Below, one piece after another: positions 25,550-34,311 of a stretch of DNA of 64,000 nt (its first letter is position 1; every line of letters begins with the position of its first letter). The stretch comes from Sporisorium sorghi (Eukaryota; Basidiomycota; Ustilaginomycetes; Ustilaginales; Ustilaginaceae): contig JALCCG010000051.1 of NCBI GenBank assembly GCA_023212695.1, positions 1-64,000 on the forward strand. The letters run 5' to 3'. The notes under the pieces were generated by a model. That model was not told the origin of the DNA. It worked only from the letters and a program-made list of their open reading frames with translations, and did no database searches. The position numbers were made by a program, and so were the translations under genes.

Positions 25550-25670
25550 GCAGGTCACGGCGATGTCATCGTATGGCCTGCTTCTTGGCTTGTATAAGCA
25601 AAGAATTTCCTGCTTAAGCGATGATCCTCATCAATTATTTTCCATGCCAAAACTCGTCCAAACAAAATAA

Positions 25671-25712
25671 GTAAATTTTATTAAAAATAAAACCATGTTA
25701 TATTAAATTTAC
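25671..25712 (+). promoter_or_regulatory. Probable promoter and inverted-repeat operator of the LacI-family gene
   Basis: GTAAATTT (25671-25678) and AAATTTAC (25705-25712) form separated inverted arms that bracket a TATATT -10-like hexamer at 25699-25704. Autoregulation by the LacI protein is possible. Confidence 0.35.
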
Positions 25713-25740
25713 TAACGCCTTTGGAGAGGGGATAGGACGC

Positions 25741-26700
25741 ATGAGTGGTTTGAAGGAAATTGCAAGGCTCGCGGATGTCTCGGTGTCTACAGTGTCCAAT
25801 GTACTTAACGGACGCAAGAACGTGGGCCAGGATACGAGAGAGCGGGTGCTGAGATTATGCTCGGAACATGGCTATTTTCCACATAAGGGGACCAAATCCG
25901 ATAAAAGCAACACGATTATATTCGTATTCAGCGACTTTGATCGCGATTATTATTTAAAAATCATCAAGGGCATCAGCCATTGCCTGACGGAGAACGGGTA
26001 TGACCTCATCATCTGCACGAATAAATCCAGCACGAATTTCATGCGCAGCAAATTTGCAAGCGGTACCATAAGTCTGGACCGGAATATGACGGACGAATAT
26101 TTGGTCTCTGTAGCTACGCCTCAATTTCCCGTTGTTCTCATGGACCGGATTATCGATAACGAGTATGCCAACACCAAGAGCGTGCTCGTTGACAATTATC
26201 CTGTGATGTGTGAGATGGTCCAGGCTTTGGTGGATAAGGGGTTCAAAACATTTGGATACATCGGCGGGCTGGAGTTTACTTTGGACCATAAGGAGCGGTA
26301 CGCCGGATTTATAGATACGCTTGCGAAGAACGGGATCGTCTTTGATCGCCGCAATTACTTTCATGGTGACTACAGTGAGGAAAGCGGATATCAGGCTGCC
26401 AAAATCCTGGTACTGAGTAATGCCTTGCCAGAAGTACTGGTCTGCGCGAATGACAACATGGCTCTGGGCGCGATTAAAGCGCTGGAGGAGAATGGATTGC
26501 GGGTACCGGAGGATATCTCGATCACCGGATTCGACAATTCGGATGCGGCGGCCATGGCCGGATTGACCACGATTGCCATCCCCCGTTATGAAAGCGGTTA
26601 TTTAGCGGCGAAGGAACTGTTGGAAATGATCAAGGGCACCACGGGCAGGGAACCCTTTAAACTGAATGCCACCATCCAGTGGCGGAAAACAGTAAAATAA
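25741..26700 (+). CDS. LacI-family transcriptional regulator
   Basis: A 319-residue repressor. The N-terminal LacI helix-turn-helix (LKEIARLADVSVSTVSNVLN) is clear, with the hinge region near residues 45-60. A periplasmic-binding-like sensor domain follows (VVLMDRIID, FGYIGG, VLVCANDNMALGAIKAL, ISITGFDNSD). It precedes the sugar transporter genes and probably controls them through the operator just after their promoter. The inducer is unknown but should be the transported sugar or a derivative. A strong terminator follows its stop. Confidence 0.94.
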   Translation: MSGLKEIARLADVSVSTVSNVLNGRKNVGQDTRERVLRLCSEHGYFPHKGTKSDKSNTIIFVFSDFDRDYYLKIIKGISHCLTENGYDLIICTNKSSTNFMRSKFASGTISLDRNMTDEYLVSVATPQFPVVLMDRIIDNEYANTKSVLVDNYPVMCEMVQALVDKGFKTFGYIGGLEFTLDHKERYAGFIDTLAKNGIVFDRRNYFHGDYSEESGYQAAKILVLSNALPEVLVCANDNMALGAIKALEENGLRVPEDISITGFDNSDAAAMAGLTTIAIPRYESGYLAAKELLEMIKGTTGREPFKLNATIQWRKTVK

Positions 26701-26715
26701 AACGCAGGGAATTTA

Positions 26716-26751
26716 ACTAGTAAAATATCTAATATTTTACTAGTTTTTTTA
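26716..26751 (+). terminator. Terminator after the LacI-family gene
   Basis: AACTAGTAAAATA pairs with TATTTTACTAGTT and is followed by a run of T. It separates the regulator from the transporter transcription unit. Confidence 0.85.
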
Positions 26752-26785
26752 CTTCATATTTTTATGAAAACGCGTACAATTTTTA

Positions 26786-26833
26786 TTGACAATCTAGATA
26801 AACCGCCATATGATGGGTTTGTAAACGTTTTAC
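26786..26833 (+). promoter_or_regulatory. Promoter with LacI-type operator for the sugar ABC operon
   Basis: TTGACA (26786-26791) and TATGAT (26809-26814) are spaced 17 bases, close to an ideal sigma-A promoter. The near-palindrome GTAAACGTTTTAC at 26821-26833 covers the expected start site, with the central CG typical of LacI/CcpA operators. A second possible half-like site (GAAAACGCGTAC) lies just upstream of the -35. Confidence 0.7.
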
Positions 26834-26864
26834 TTTATAGAGTCCTTAGGGGGAGGCGTGTCAC

Positions 26865-28118
26865 TTGAAAAAAGTAAAAAAGGTATTAAGCATACTGACG
26901 GCAACCGCTTTGGTTGCGACACTTGCGGCCTGTGGCGGTACATCTGACAAAGAGTCTGGAGCAGCATCCGGGGGAGATAAGCTAAAGAAAATTACGCTCT
27001 TCCAATCTAAAGTTGAAATTACAGAACCACTTGAAGCCTTGGTTAAAACTTATAAAGAAGAAACCGGCAACGAGGTTGAAGTATGGGGTGCAGCGGGCGA
27101 TGCCTATTCGCAGCAGCTGGTAGCAAAGCTCGGCAGCAATCAGGGACCGACGATATTCAGCGTAGCACAGGGACCCGAGTCCGAGAAGCTGAAATCCTAT
27201 TTCTCCGACTTGAGCGGTGAAGAGTATGTTAAGAACATTGCGCCAGACATGGAATTGAAGGTCGACGATAAAACCGTTGGCGTTCCGTACGGTGTAGAGG
27301 GCTTCGGACTTGTATACAACAAGGACCTGGTAGATCCGGCGAATGTGAAAGACCTGGACTCCTTCACCAAGACGATGGAGCAATTGAAGGCTGATGGCAA
27401 GAACGGTTTGAGCTTGTCCCAGGAGGCATACTTCCTGATCGGACACATTCTCAATACACCATTTGCGCTTCAAGCGGATCCGCTGGCCTACATTGAGCAG
27501 TTGAATAAAGGCGAAGTGAAGATGGCCGACACGAAAGAGTTCCAGGAGTGGGCCAAATTCATGGATGTGATCAAAGCCAATGCCAAGAATCCGCTGGAAG
27601 TAAAATACGACAGCCAGATGGGTGACTTTGCAACAGAAAAAACGGCTATGGTGCATCAAGGCAACTGGAGCTACTCCATGCTTGCGGACTTCGGTGATTT
27701 CGGCTCCAAGGTCGGCATGATGCCGTTCCCGCTTGCGGGCAACGATAAAATCGCCGTTGGCGTGGCGAGCTACTGGGTCGTCAACAATCAGGCTGATGCT
27801 GATGAAGTCAAAGCTGCGAACGCTTTCCTGAATTGGCTGTTTACCAGCGACACAGGCAAGAAAGCCATCGTGGACGATTTCAAATTCATTCCGGCTTTAA
27901 CGAATATTGAAGCAGGCGACCTGGATCCATTATCTCAAGCGGTGCATGAGGCAACGACGAAAGGCGAGACGATTACTTGGGCACTGAACTACTTCCCGTC
28001 GGGCATCATCACGAATGACCTGGCTCCGGCGACGCAGGAGTACTTCATGAATCCGGGAATGACAGGTGAACAGTTCCTGCAGAAACTTGATGAGGTATGG
28101 GCGAAAGCATCCAAGTAA
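26865..28118 (+). CDS. Sugar-binding lipoprotein of ABC transporter (SBP family 1)
   Basis: A 417-residue lipoprotein with lipobox TLAAC (Cys about residue 23). The fold is that of family 1 carbohydrate-binding proteins such as the maltodextrin receptor: VPYGVEGFGLVYNKDLV, MVHQGNWSYSMLADFG and late DTGKKAIVDDF. It follows the LacI-controlled promoter. A hairpin with a T-run lies between it and the permease genes, a common way to make more binding protein than permease. The sugar is not identified. The companion deacetylase and serine hydrolase suggest an N- or O-acylated oligosaccharide. Confidence 0.93.
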   Translation: MKKVKKVLSILTATALVATLAACGGTSDKESGAASGGDKLKKITLFQSKVEITEPLEALVKTYKEETGNEVEVWGAAGDAYSQQLVAKLGSNQGPTIFSVAQGPESEKLKSYFSDLSGEEYVKNIAPDMELKVDDKTVGVPYGVEGFGLVYNKDLVDPANVKDLDSFTKTMEQLKADGKNGLSLSQEAYFLIGHILNTPFALQADPLAYIEQLNKGEVKMADTKEFQEWAKFMDVIKANAKNPLEVKYDSQMGDFATEKTAMVHQGNWSYSMLADFGDFGSKVGMMPFPLAGNDKIAVGVASYWVVNNQADADEVKAANAFLNWLFTSDTGKKAIVDDFKFIPALTNIEAGDLDPLSQAVHEATTKGETITWALNYFPSGIITNDLAPATQEYFMNPGMTGEQFLQKLDEVWAKASK

Positions 28119-28157
28119 GAAGCAGGCAAAGCCGCTGAAATGAAATAACAATTCCAT

Positions 28158-28220
28158 GAAAACGAAAGCCTAGCCTCCGACGTTCTGATGATCCAAGAGC
28201 GTTAGGCTTTTGTTTTTTTC
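28158..28220 (+). terminator. Intra-operon attenuating terminator
   Basis: AAAGCCTA pairs with TAGGCTTT around a long loop and is followed by TTGTTTTTTT. It would reduce transcription into the permease genes relative to the binding protein. Confidence 0.6.
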
Positions 28221-28287
28221 TAACACGAATTCAAGGTTTGATGCCGCCCGCGCGGGAATCATCCGGAACGGAAAGAAGGTATGGATT

Positions 28288-29163
28288 ATGAGCAAAAGAA
28301 AGGACAAAGCCTGGTTTGCCCTGTTTACGGTGCCGCTTCTGTTTATTTTCACGACGGTTGTCATCATCCCGTTCATTATCGGTATTGTGTACTCTTTTGT
28401 GAATTGGGACGGTATTCCGGCCAATCCGAAAGTATTCGTAGGGTTTGACAATTACGTTCAGCTGTTCCAGGACGACCGATTCTTGTCATCGGCTTGGCAT
28501 ACGGTTCAATTCACGCTGCTTGCGCTGGTCTGCGTCAATATTTTGGGGCTTGGATTTGCACTGCTCGTTACGACAAAACTCCGCTCAAGAAACGCGGCGC
28601 GGACGATGTTTTTCATGCCGAACCTGATCGGCGGTCTGATCCTGGGTTACATCTGGCAGTTTATTTTTACAGATGCCTTCAGTTTCTTGGGAGAGAAAAC
28701 AGGGCTCGGCAGTGTGTTCTTTAACTGGCTGCTGCATCCGCAGTTTGCGTTGTATGCCATCGTTGCGGTGTTCACCTGGCAGCTGGCAGGTTATACGATG
28801 ATCATCTATATCGCGGGAATCCAGGGAATTCCGGATGAGCTGATGGAAGCGGCCAAGGTCGATGGCGCCAGTCTGTGGCAGCGTCTGAAGAGCATTGTGT
28901 TCCCGCTGTTGATGCCTTCCTTCACGATCTGTCTGTTCCTGACCTTGTCGGGTGCGTTCAAAATCTATGATGTCAATCTGTCCCTGACCAAGGGCGGACC
29001 GAGCAATGCGACAGAGATGTTTGCGATGAATATCTTCAATGAGATCTTTGCTTACGGCAATTATGGCTTAGGTCAGGCAAAAGCGATCATCTTCTTCCTG
29101 ATTGTTGCTGGACTCACGCTGACGCAAGTCATCATCACGAAGAGAAAAGAGGTGCAGATGTAA
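28288..29163 (+). CDS. Sugar ABC transporter permease, MalF/UgpA type
   Basis: A 291-residue permease with six membrane spans. The EAA loop near residues 185-205 (GIQGIPDELMEAAKVDGAS) is typical. The ATG at 28288 is preceded by AAGAAGG; an in-frame ATG at 28210 lies within the terminator and is rejected. Its stop overlaps the next ATG (TAATG). No ATPase gene is present here; as in many Bacillales sugar systems a shared MsmX-type ATPase elsewhere probably energises it. Confidence 0.93.
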   Translation: MSKRKDKAWFALFTVPLLFIFTTVVIIPFIIGIVYSFVNWDGIPANPKVFVGFDNYVQLFQDDRFLSSAWHTVQFTLLALVCVNILGLGFALLVTTKLRSRNAARTMFFMPNLIGGLILGYIWQFIFTDAFSFLGEKTGLGSVFFNWLLHPQFALYAIVAVFTWQLAGYTMIIYIAGIQGIPDELMEAAKVDGASLWQRLKSIVFPLLMPSFTICLFLTLSGAFKIYDVNLSLTKGGPSNATEMFAMNIFNEIFAYGNYGLGQAKAIIFFLIVAGLTLTQVIITKRKEVQM

Positions 29164-29999
29164 TGAAGAAATCAGGTAAATGGCTGCTCGACATTCTGCT
29201 GTTCCTCTTTGCGCTGGTCTTCTTGTCTCCGGTCTTCCTCATGCTGATTAACTCGTTCAAGGATCGTGCGGAGCTGTATGAGAATGCGCTTGCGCTGCCT
29301 TCCTCCTTCAGCTTCGAGTATTATAAATCGGCGATGGAGAAGATGAATTTCTTCACCGCTTTGGGCAACTCGCTGTATGTCACCATCATCTCGGTTGTCA
29401 TTGTCATCGTGCTCGCCTCCATGACGGCCTGGATGCTGGTGCGTACGGATAACAGGCTGAGCAAAGTCATTTTCTTCACATTTGTGGCAACGATGCTGAT
29501 TCCGTTCCAGACGCTGATGATGCCGCTGATGCAGGTCATGGACTGGATTCGCAGCAATCTTCACATTCCGATGCTTAATACCCATGAGGGTCTGATTTAT
29601 ATGAATATCGGTTTTACTTCGAGCATGGCGGTCTTTCTCTACCACGGCTTCATTAAATCCGTGCCGGTGGCGCTGGAGGAAGCGGCAACGCTCGATGGCT
29701 GCTCCAAACTGGGTGTATTCTGGAGAATTGTGTTTCCGCTGCTGAAGAACATCAGTGTGACGATTGCCATCCTGAATGTCATTGCCCTGTGGAATGACTA
29801 TCTGCTTCCATCGCTGACATTGTCCGACAAAGGGCTGCGGACCATTCCGCTCTCCACCTTCTACTTCTTCGGGGAATTCACGATTGTGTGGAACCAGGCG
29901 ATGGCAGGTCTGACACTGACCATTATCCCGGTGGTTATATTCTATATTTTTGCGCAGAAATACATCATCAAGGGGATTGCGGCAGGTGCGGTAAAATGA
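29163..29999 (+). CDS. Sugar ABC transporter permease, MalG/UgpE type
   Basis: A 278-residue permease. The first span (LLDILLFLFALVFLSPVFLM) and the EAA loop (FIKSVPVALEEAATLDGCS) place it in the MalG group. It is coupled to the preceding permease by a one-base overlap, and its TGA overlaps the next gene's ATG (ATGA). The two permeases form the membrane channel. Confidence 0.94.
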   Translation: MKKSGKWLLDILLFLFALVFLSPVFLMLINSFKDRAELYENALALPSSFSFEYYKSAMEKMNFFTALGNSLYVTIISVVIVIVLASMTAWMLVRTDNRLSKVIFFTFVATMLIPFQTLMMPLMQVMDWIRSNLHIPMLNTHEGLIYMNIGFTSSMAVFLYHGFIKSVPVALEEAATLDGCSKLGVFWRIVFPLLKNISVTIAILNVIALWNDYLLPSLTLSDKGLRTIPLSTFYFFGEFTIVWNQAMAGLTLTIIPVVIFYIFAQKYIIKGIAAGAVK

Positions 30000-30757
30000 G
30001 GCGGATCATCACGAGAGCGGACGATTACGCTTCCAGCCGTTCAGCCAATGCTGCGATTGCCCGAAGTGTGGATGCCGGTTTTATTAAAAATGTGTCCATT
30101 ATGGCGCCCGGTCCCTATCTAGTCGAGGCCGCGCAGCTGCTGGCGCATCGCAAGGACATCTGCTTCGGGTTTCATATGACGCTGAATGCGGAGTGGGATA
30201 ACGTACGCTGGGGACCTGTTGCCGCGAAGGAACAGGTTCCTTCGCTTGTCGATCGGGCCGGATATTTCTATCAGGACCCGATCTTGTTCCGGGATCACCC
30301 GCCTTCACTGCAGGAGATTATCGTGGAATGCGAAGCACAGCTTGATGAGCTGACCGCAGCAGGGTTCAAGATTTCTTATGCGGACTCTCATATGCTGCCG
30401 GAACGCTTTATACCCGGGCTGCAAGAAGAGCTGGACCGCTGGATTGAAGCGAAGGGGCTTATCAACCATCGCGATTACTACAACTTCTTCCCGGGTGGTG
30501 TCCCGGACGGCGCCAATTCGTTTGAAAGGGTGCTTGGCGGTCTGACGGAAGACCAGTACTTCTTCCTGTCCCATCCGGCACTGTATTCGGAGGAAATGGT
30601 GCAGTGCGGCAATGCTCAAGTGGATGGGGAGGAACTGGCGCGCGGGCGTAATGAGGAGGCTTCCTTTCTTGCACGGGAGGACTTGAATGAGATTTGCGAA
30701 CGACGGGGCTTTCGTGCGATTCGATATGATGAAGCGGTTCCATTATCCGGTGTATAA
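29996..30757 (+). CDS. ChbG/HpnK-family (YdjC-like) carbohydrate deacetylase
   Basis: A 253-residue protein of the YdjC/ChbG family, metal-dependent enzymes that remove acetyl groups from oligosaccharides such as chitooligosaccharides. Metal-site features are the early RADDYASS, GFHMTLNAEW near residue 58 and YADSHMLPE near 120. The late FLSHPALYSEEM also fits the family. The ATG at 29996 overlaps the permease stop. Its place inside the transporter operon implies action on the imported sugar in the cytoplasm. The exact substrate is inference. Confidence 0.88.
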   Translation: MRRIITRADDYASSRSANAAIARSVDAGFIKNVSIMAPGPYLVEAAQLLAHRKDICFGFHMTLNAEWDNVRWGPVAAKEQVPSLVDRAGYFYQDPILFRDHPPSLQEIIVECEAQLDELTAAGFKISYADSHMLPERFIPGLQEELDRWIEAKGLINHRDYYNFFPGGVPDGANSFERVLGGLTEDQYFFLSHPALYSEEMVQCGNAQVDGEELARGRNEEASFLAREDLNEICERRGFRAIRYDEAVPLSGV

Positions 30758-30814
30758 TGGAAGCGTACGGATGAATGTATCTTGTTAATACAGGGAGAGG
30801 CGGAGGAGATGAAC

Positions 30815-32239
30815 ATGAATACGGTTCCGTTATTGCCAAGAAGTACCCCCGAAAACCAAGGAATCTCATCACAGTCTATTGAGCGTTTTATCGCATCGAT
30901 TCAGGAGAAGGAGCTTGAGCTGCACAGCTTCATGTTGGTGCGGCACGGGTATGTCGCAGCGGAAGGCTGGTGGAAGCCGTATCAGGCGGACAAGCCGCAC
31001 ATGCTCTTCTCGTTAAGCAAAAGTTTCACCTCTACCGCGATTGGACTTCTGGCCCAGGAAGGCCGGGTCACGCTGGAGGATCAGGTGATCGGATTCTTTC
31101 CGGAAAATACGCCGGAGGAACCTTCTTCAAATCTGTCCGCCATGACGATACGCGATTTGCTTATTATGGGAACGGGGCATGCCCAGGAGCCTGCCATGCA
31201 GTCCGATATCTGGGTAGATGATTTTTTCAAACAAGCAGTCGAGCATGAACCTGGAACTCATTTTGTCTATAACAGCGCAGCGACTTACATGCTCTCGGCT
31301 ATTCTGCAGAAGGTAACCGGCATCACGCTGCTGGATTATCTGCAGCCCCGTCTGTTCGAACCGCTTGGCATACATGGAGCCACCTGGGAAAGCTGTCCGA
31401 AGGGAATCAATACCGGTGGGTGGGGGCTTAAGGTGAAGACCGAGGACATCGCCAAGTTTGGCCAGCTCTACCTTCAGAAGGGGGTGTGGGAAGGCCGCCG
31501 CCTGATTCCGGAAGACTGGATCGAAGAGGCAACCTCGAAGCAGATATCCAACGGACCTGCGGACTCCACATCGGATTGGACCGAAGGCTACGGTTATCAA
31601 TTCTGGATGTGCCGTCATGGAGGATATCGAGGTGATGGCGCATTCGGCCAGTTCTGCGTCGTGCTGCCGGAGCAGGATGCGATCATCGCCATTACCTCCG
31701 GCCTTGGGGACATGCAGGAAGTGCTGGACGTGGTATGGGAGCATCTGCTGCCTGCCATGGGACCTGATAAGCTGCCGGCTGACACGGGGGCCGAGTCCTC
31801 TCTTGCCGGAGTGCTGCAAGAGCTCAAGCTGGATCCCCCAAGGGAAGAAGCGCGTTCCCCGATCGAGCAGGACATTACCGGAATTGTGTATGAGCTGGAG
31901 GAGAATGAGGATAAGCTGCATTCGATCTCCATTCGGTTCGAAGAAGATGGCGCTGTAATGGAGCTTGCGGGGGAAGACGGCACGAATTCGATTGCCTTTG
32001 GCCGCAATGAGTGGAAGTCAGGAACCACGAAGTTGATTATGCTCGAGGATAACGACTATGCCGCCTCCATGACCTGGAACGACCAGACGCTGAGACTGAC
32101 GATCCGGTTGACGGAGACGCCGTTCTATTTAACCACGGATTGTACCTTCAATGAGGAGGGGATTCATCTCGCTTACTGGATGAACCAATCGTTTCAGGGC
32201 AAAGTGGTCCGGGAGATTAACGGCAAGGCCAAGGCGTAG
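30815..32239 (+). CDS. Beta-lactamase-family serine hydrolase
   Basis: A 474-residue protein of the class C/penicillin-binding-like esterase family. The S-x-x-K catalytic motif is SLSK at residues 66-69, and VYNSAATY supplies the Tyr-x-Asn/Ser motif near residue 155. HGGYRGDGAFGQF fits the third conserved His-Gly box. A C-terminal beta-rich domain of about 130 residues follows. It has no signal peptide, so it is probably cytoplasmic. The start at 30815 has GGAGG eight bases upstream. It lies 57 bases after the deacetylase and may be a sugar deacylase rather than an antibiotic enzyme. Confidence 0.88.
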   Translation: MNTVPLLPRSTPENQGISSQSIERFIASIQEKELELHSFMLVRHGYVAAEGWWKPYQADKPHMLFSLSKSFTSTAIGLLAQEGRVTLEDQVIGFFPENTPEEPSSNLSAMTIRDLLIMGTGHAQEPAMQSDIWVDDFFKQAVEHEPGTHFVYNSAATYMLSAILQKVTGITLLDYLQPRLFEPLGIHGATWESCPKGINTGGWGLKVKTEDIAKFGQLYLQKGVWEGRRLIPEDWIEEATSKQISNGPADSTSDWTEGYGYQFWMCRHGGYRGDGAFGQFCVVLPEQDAIIAITSGLGDMQEVLDVVWEHLLPAMGPDKLPADTGAESSLAGVLQELKLDPPREEARSPIEQDITGIVYELEENEDKLHSISIRFEEDGAVMELAGEDGTNSIAFGRNEWKSGTTKLIMLEDNDYAASMTWNDQTLRLTIRLTETPFYLTTDCTFNEEGIHLAYWMNQSFQGKVVREINGKAKA

Positions 32240-32341
32240 AACATGTGATTTTTGCTTTTCTCCAAACGGATATGATGTGGTCGTCATCAGACCAATGGGC
32301 TAAAGTTTAATCAACCTGGCCTTTTACAGACTGAAATTATG

Positions 32342-32379
32342 TAAAAAGCTGAACTAGATGATGCTAGTTCAGCTTTTTC
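32342..32379. terminator. Bidirectional terminator between convergent units
   Basis: AAAAAGCTGAACTAG pairs with CTAGTTCAGCTTTTT around a short loop, with A and T tails on either side. Confidence 0.85.
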
Positions 32380-32429
32380 AGTATATTCTTATACCTTCTT
32401 GGTTCGAGTCGGCTGGGTTTAGAGTATCG

Positions 32430-32996
32430 TTAACTACAATTAATCAGCTTCTGTATCCATTTGATCGTTATTTCATCTTTGACCTCTAGGCTCCAATCAG
32501 TCGGAAAGCACAAATATTGTTCTTCTTCGGGCATTTTAGGCAGCTGAGAATGTACAATAATATCAGCGTTACCGTCATGATTGTAGTATTGAGGAAAGCG
32601 GTATTCCTGGCCTTCAAGTGACCGATACACATAAAAACTGAACTCAATATCACCCACTACACAGAACGCATGACCTTGAATCCTAGGATCGCACCAGACA
32701 TGGGTGCCTTTCAGCTTGTTTAATGAAAGCAGGAAGCCGTTCTTTTGAGCTTCCGTCAAATGAAAGTCGTCCAAATAATACCTGGACGATATTCGATCAA
32801 AATTCGTATCGATAATCTGGTAGTTTAGAATAACTTCGGCGCCCTTTTTAAGAACGGTATTAAAATAATCTTTCTGGATTCCGCCCGTATACCTGGATAA
32901 TCGGCTTTTTACCAAGTAGTCGATATTACTATGGTCTAAATTTCGACCAAACGTTAATAGAAATCGTCTCTTATGCAACTTTACTCTGAACCCCAC
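32430..32996 (-). CDS. Unknown protein, possible immunity partner
   Basis: A 188-residue protein with no recognised domain, no signal peptide and no membrane span. It overlaps the upstream 107-residue gene by 16 bases and appears to use a GTG start inside it; a downstream TTG is also possible. The pair is visibly richer in A+T than its neighbours, suggesting transfer. A large soluble partner overlapping a short gene that looks like a detached C-terminal domain fits a toxin/immunity arrangement. That is inference from layout, not from a recognised family. Confidence 0.5.
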   Translation of the reverse strand: MGFRVKLHKRRFLLTFGRNLDHSNIDYLVKSRLSRYTGGIQKDYFNTVLKKGAEVILNYQIIDTNFDRISSRYYLDDFHLTEAQKNGFLLSLNKLKGTHVWCDPRIQGHAFCVVGDIEFSFYVYRSLEGQEYRFPQYYNHDGNADIIVHSQLPKMPEEEQYLCFPTDWSLEVKDEITIKWIQKLINCS

Positions 32997-33304
32997 TTTG
33001 GAAGTGAATTATGGTATAAATCAATATTTCCTTTATGATCAGGCCAATCATCTTTTGTATGATAGTGCCACCGAGTATGATTTCTTGATTGGGAAGTAAA
33101 AACATCTAGTCTCAAATATTCTGTACCATCTTGACCAAATAAAGAAATAATTTGCTCGCCCTGATTAATCCCGTTCGGTGCGGAAGGTAACTCAGGTCCT
33201 TTGTTTCTAGTATAACCATATCTTTCATATTGCGCTTTAATTCCTGGCTCTATTTGAGGCCAAACTTCTCTTTCGAAACGATCACCGAGTTTGCATGCCG
33301 TCAT
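32981..33304 (-). CDS. Short unknown protein resembling a detached polymorphic-toxin C-terminal domain
   Basis: A 107-residue protein without secretion signal. Its C-terminal half is rich in His, Trp and Asp (TRWHYHTKDDWPDH), reminiscent of the compact C-terminal domains of polymorphic toxins or nucleases. No delivery domain precedes it: the frame begins at 33304 after a non-coding gap, so it may be an orphan cassette. It overlaps the 188-residue gene downstream, which could be its immunity protein. No family was recognised and activity is unproven. Confidence 0.45.
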   Translation of the reverse strand: MTACKLGDRFEREVWPQIEPGIKAQYERYGYTRNKGPELPSAPNGINQGEQIISLFGQDGTEYLRLDVFTSQSRNHTRWHYHTKDDWPDHKGNIDLYHNSLPKWGSE

Positions 33305-33367
33305 GATTTTTGCATATGAGTTAAGGTAGAGGGTGCATTTGGTTTACCTTACAAAGGGGGCGCATGC

Positions 33368-34288
33368 ATGGACGGAACCGAGTTTTACCGTAAAGTGATC
33401 CTGACGGTGTCCGGCAATAAACTCGTGAAGTGGCTGTCGATCAAATACGGAAGGAAATTGGCAGGCCGATTCATTGCCGGCAATACGCTGGATGAGGCCT
33501 TGGATGAAATCGAGAGGCTCAATGCGAAGGGCATTCTCGTCACGCTGGATCATCTGGGGGAGGGCATTACGACGCTGGACGAAGCGGCCGAATACCGCGA
33601 GGAATATTTGAAGCTTGTGGAGGGAATCGCACAGCGGGGAGTGCAGTCAAACGTGTCATTGAAACCGACGCAGATGGGCATGGCACTGGACCTTGAGAAG
33701 GCTTACGAGAATATCAGGTCGGTGGTGAAAAAGGCGAAAGAGTTTCGCAATTTTGTGCGTCTGGATATGGAGGATTCGCCATATACCCAGGCGACAATCG
33801 ATATGACGCTGAGGCTTCATAAGGAGGGGCTGCCCAATGTGGGCACCGTGATGCAGGCCTACTTGTTCCGCACGGAGGAAGACGTGCGAAGCCTGATGGA
33901 GGCGGGGGTCAATCTGCGCCTGGTAAAAGGGGCATATAAAGAGCCCGGAACCATCGCCTTTCAGCAGAAACGCGAAGTGATCGATAACTATAAAAAATTG
34001 ATCAAAATGCATTTCGATCAGGGAGCGTACACTGCGATTGCCACGCACGATGACAATATCATCGACTGGGTCAAGGTGTTTGCCGAGCAGAGCCGCATAG
34101 AGAAAGAGGATTTCGAATTTCAGATGCTGTACGGGCTGCGAATGAACGATCAGGCTGCGCTTGCAGAGGATGGCTATCGCATCCGTTGTTATATGCCCTA
34201 CGGGACGATGTGGTACCCGTACTTCACCCGGCGGCTGGCGGAGAAGCCGGCTAACCTCATGATGGTGCTGAAAAATATGTTCAAGTGA
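33368..34288 (+). CDS. Proline dehydrogenase (PutB/FadM type)
   Basis: A 306-residue FAD enzyme that oxidises proline to pyrroline-5-carboxylate and passes electrons to quinone. Family features include LDHLGEG, the barrel strands VSLKPTQMG and VRLDMEDSPYTQ, RLVKGAYKE, ATHDDN and the C-terminal RCYMPYGTMWYPYFTRRLAEKPAN. AAAGGGGGC precedes the ATG. No pyrroline-5-carboxylate dehydrogenase gene is adjacent. The length matches the short Gram-positive form. Confidence 0.93.
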   Translation: MDGTEFYRKVILTVSGNKLVKWLSIKYGRKLAGRFIAGNTLDEALDEIERLNAKGILVTLDHLGEGITTLDEAAEYREEYLKLVEGIAQRGVQSNVSLKPTQMGMALDLEKAYENIRSVVKKAKEFRNFVRLDMEDSPYTQATIDMTLRLHKEGLPNVGTVMQAYLFRTEEDVRSLMEAGVNLRLVKGAYKEPGTIAFQQKREVIDNYKKLIKMHFDQGAYTAIATHDDNIIDWVKVFAEQSRIEKEDFEFQMLYGLRMNDQAALAEDGYRIRCYMPYGTMWYPYFTRRLAEKPANLMMVLKNMFK

Positions 34289-34311
34289 GGGGTGTGAACA
34301 CCGCCCTTACC

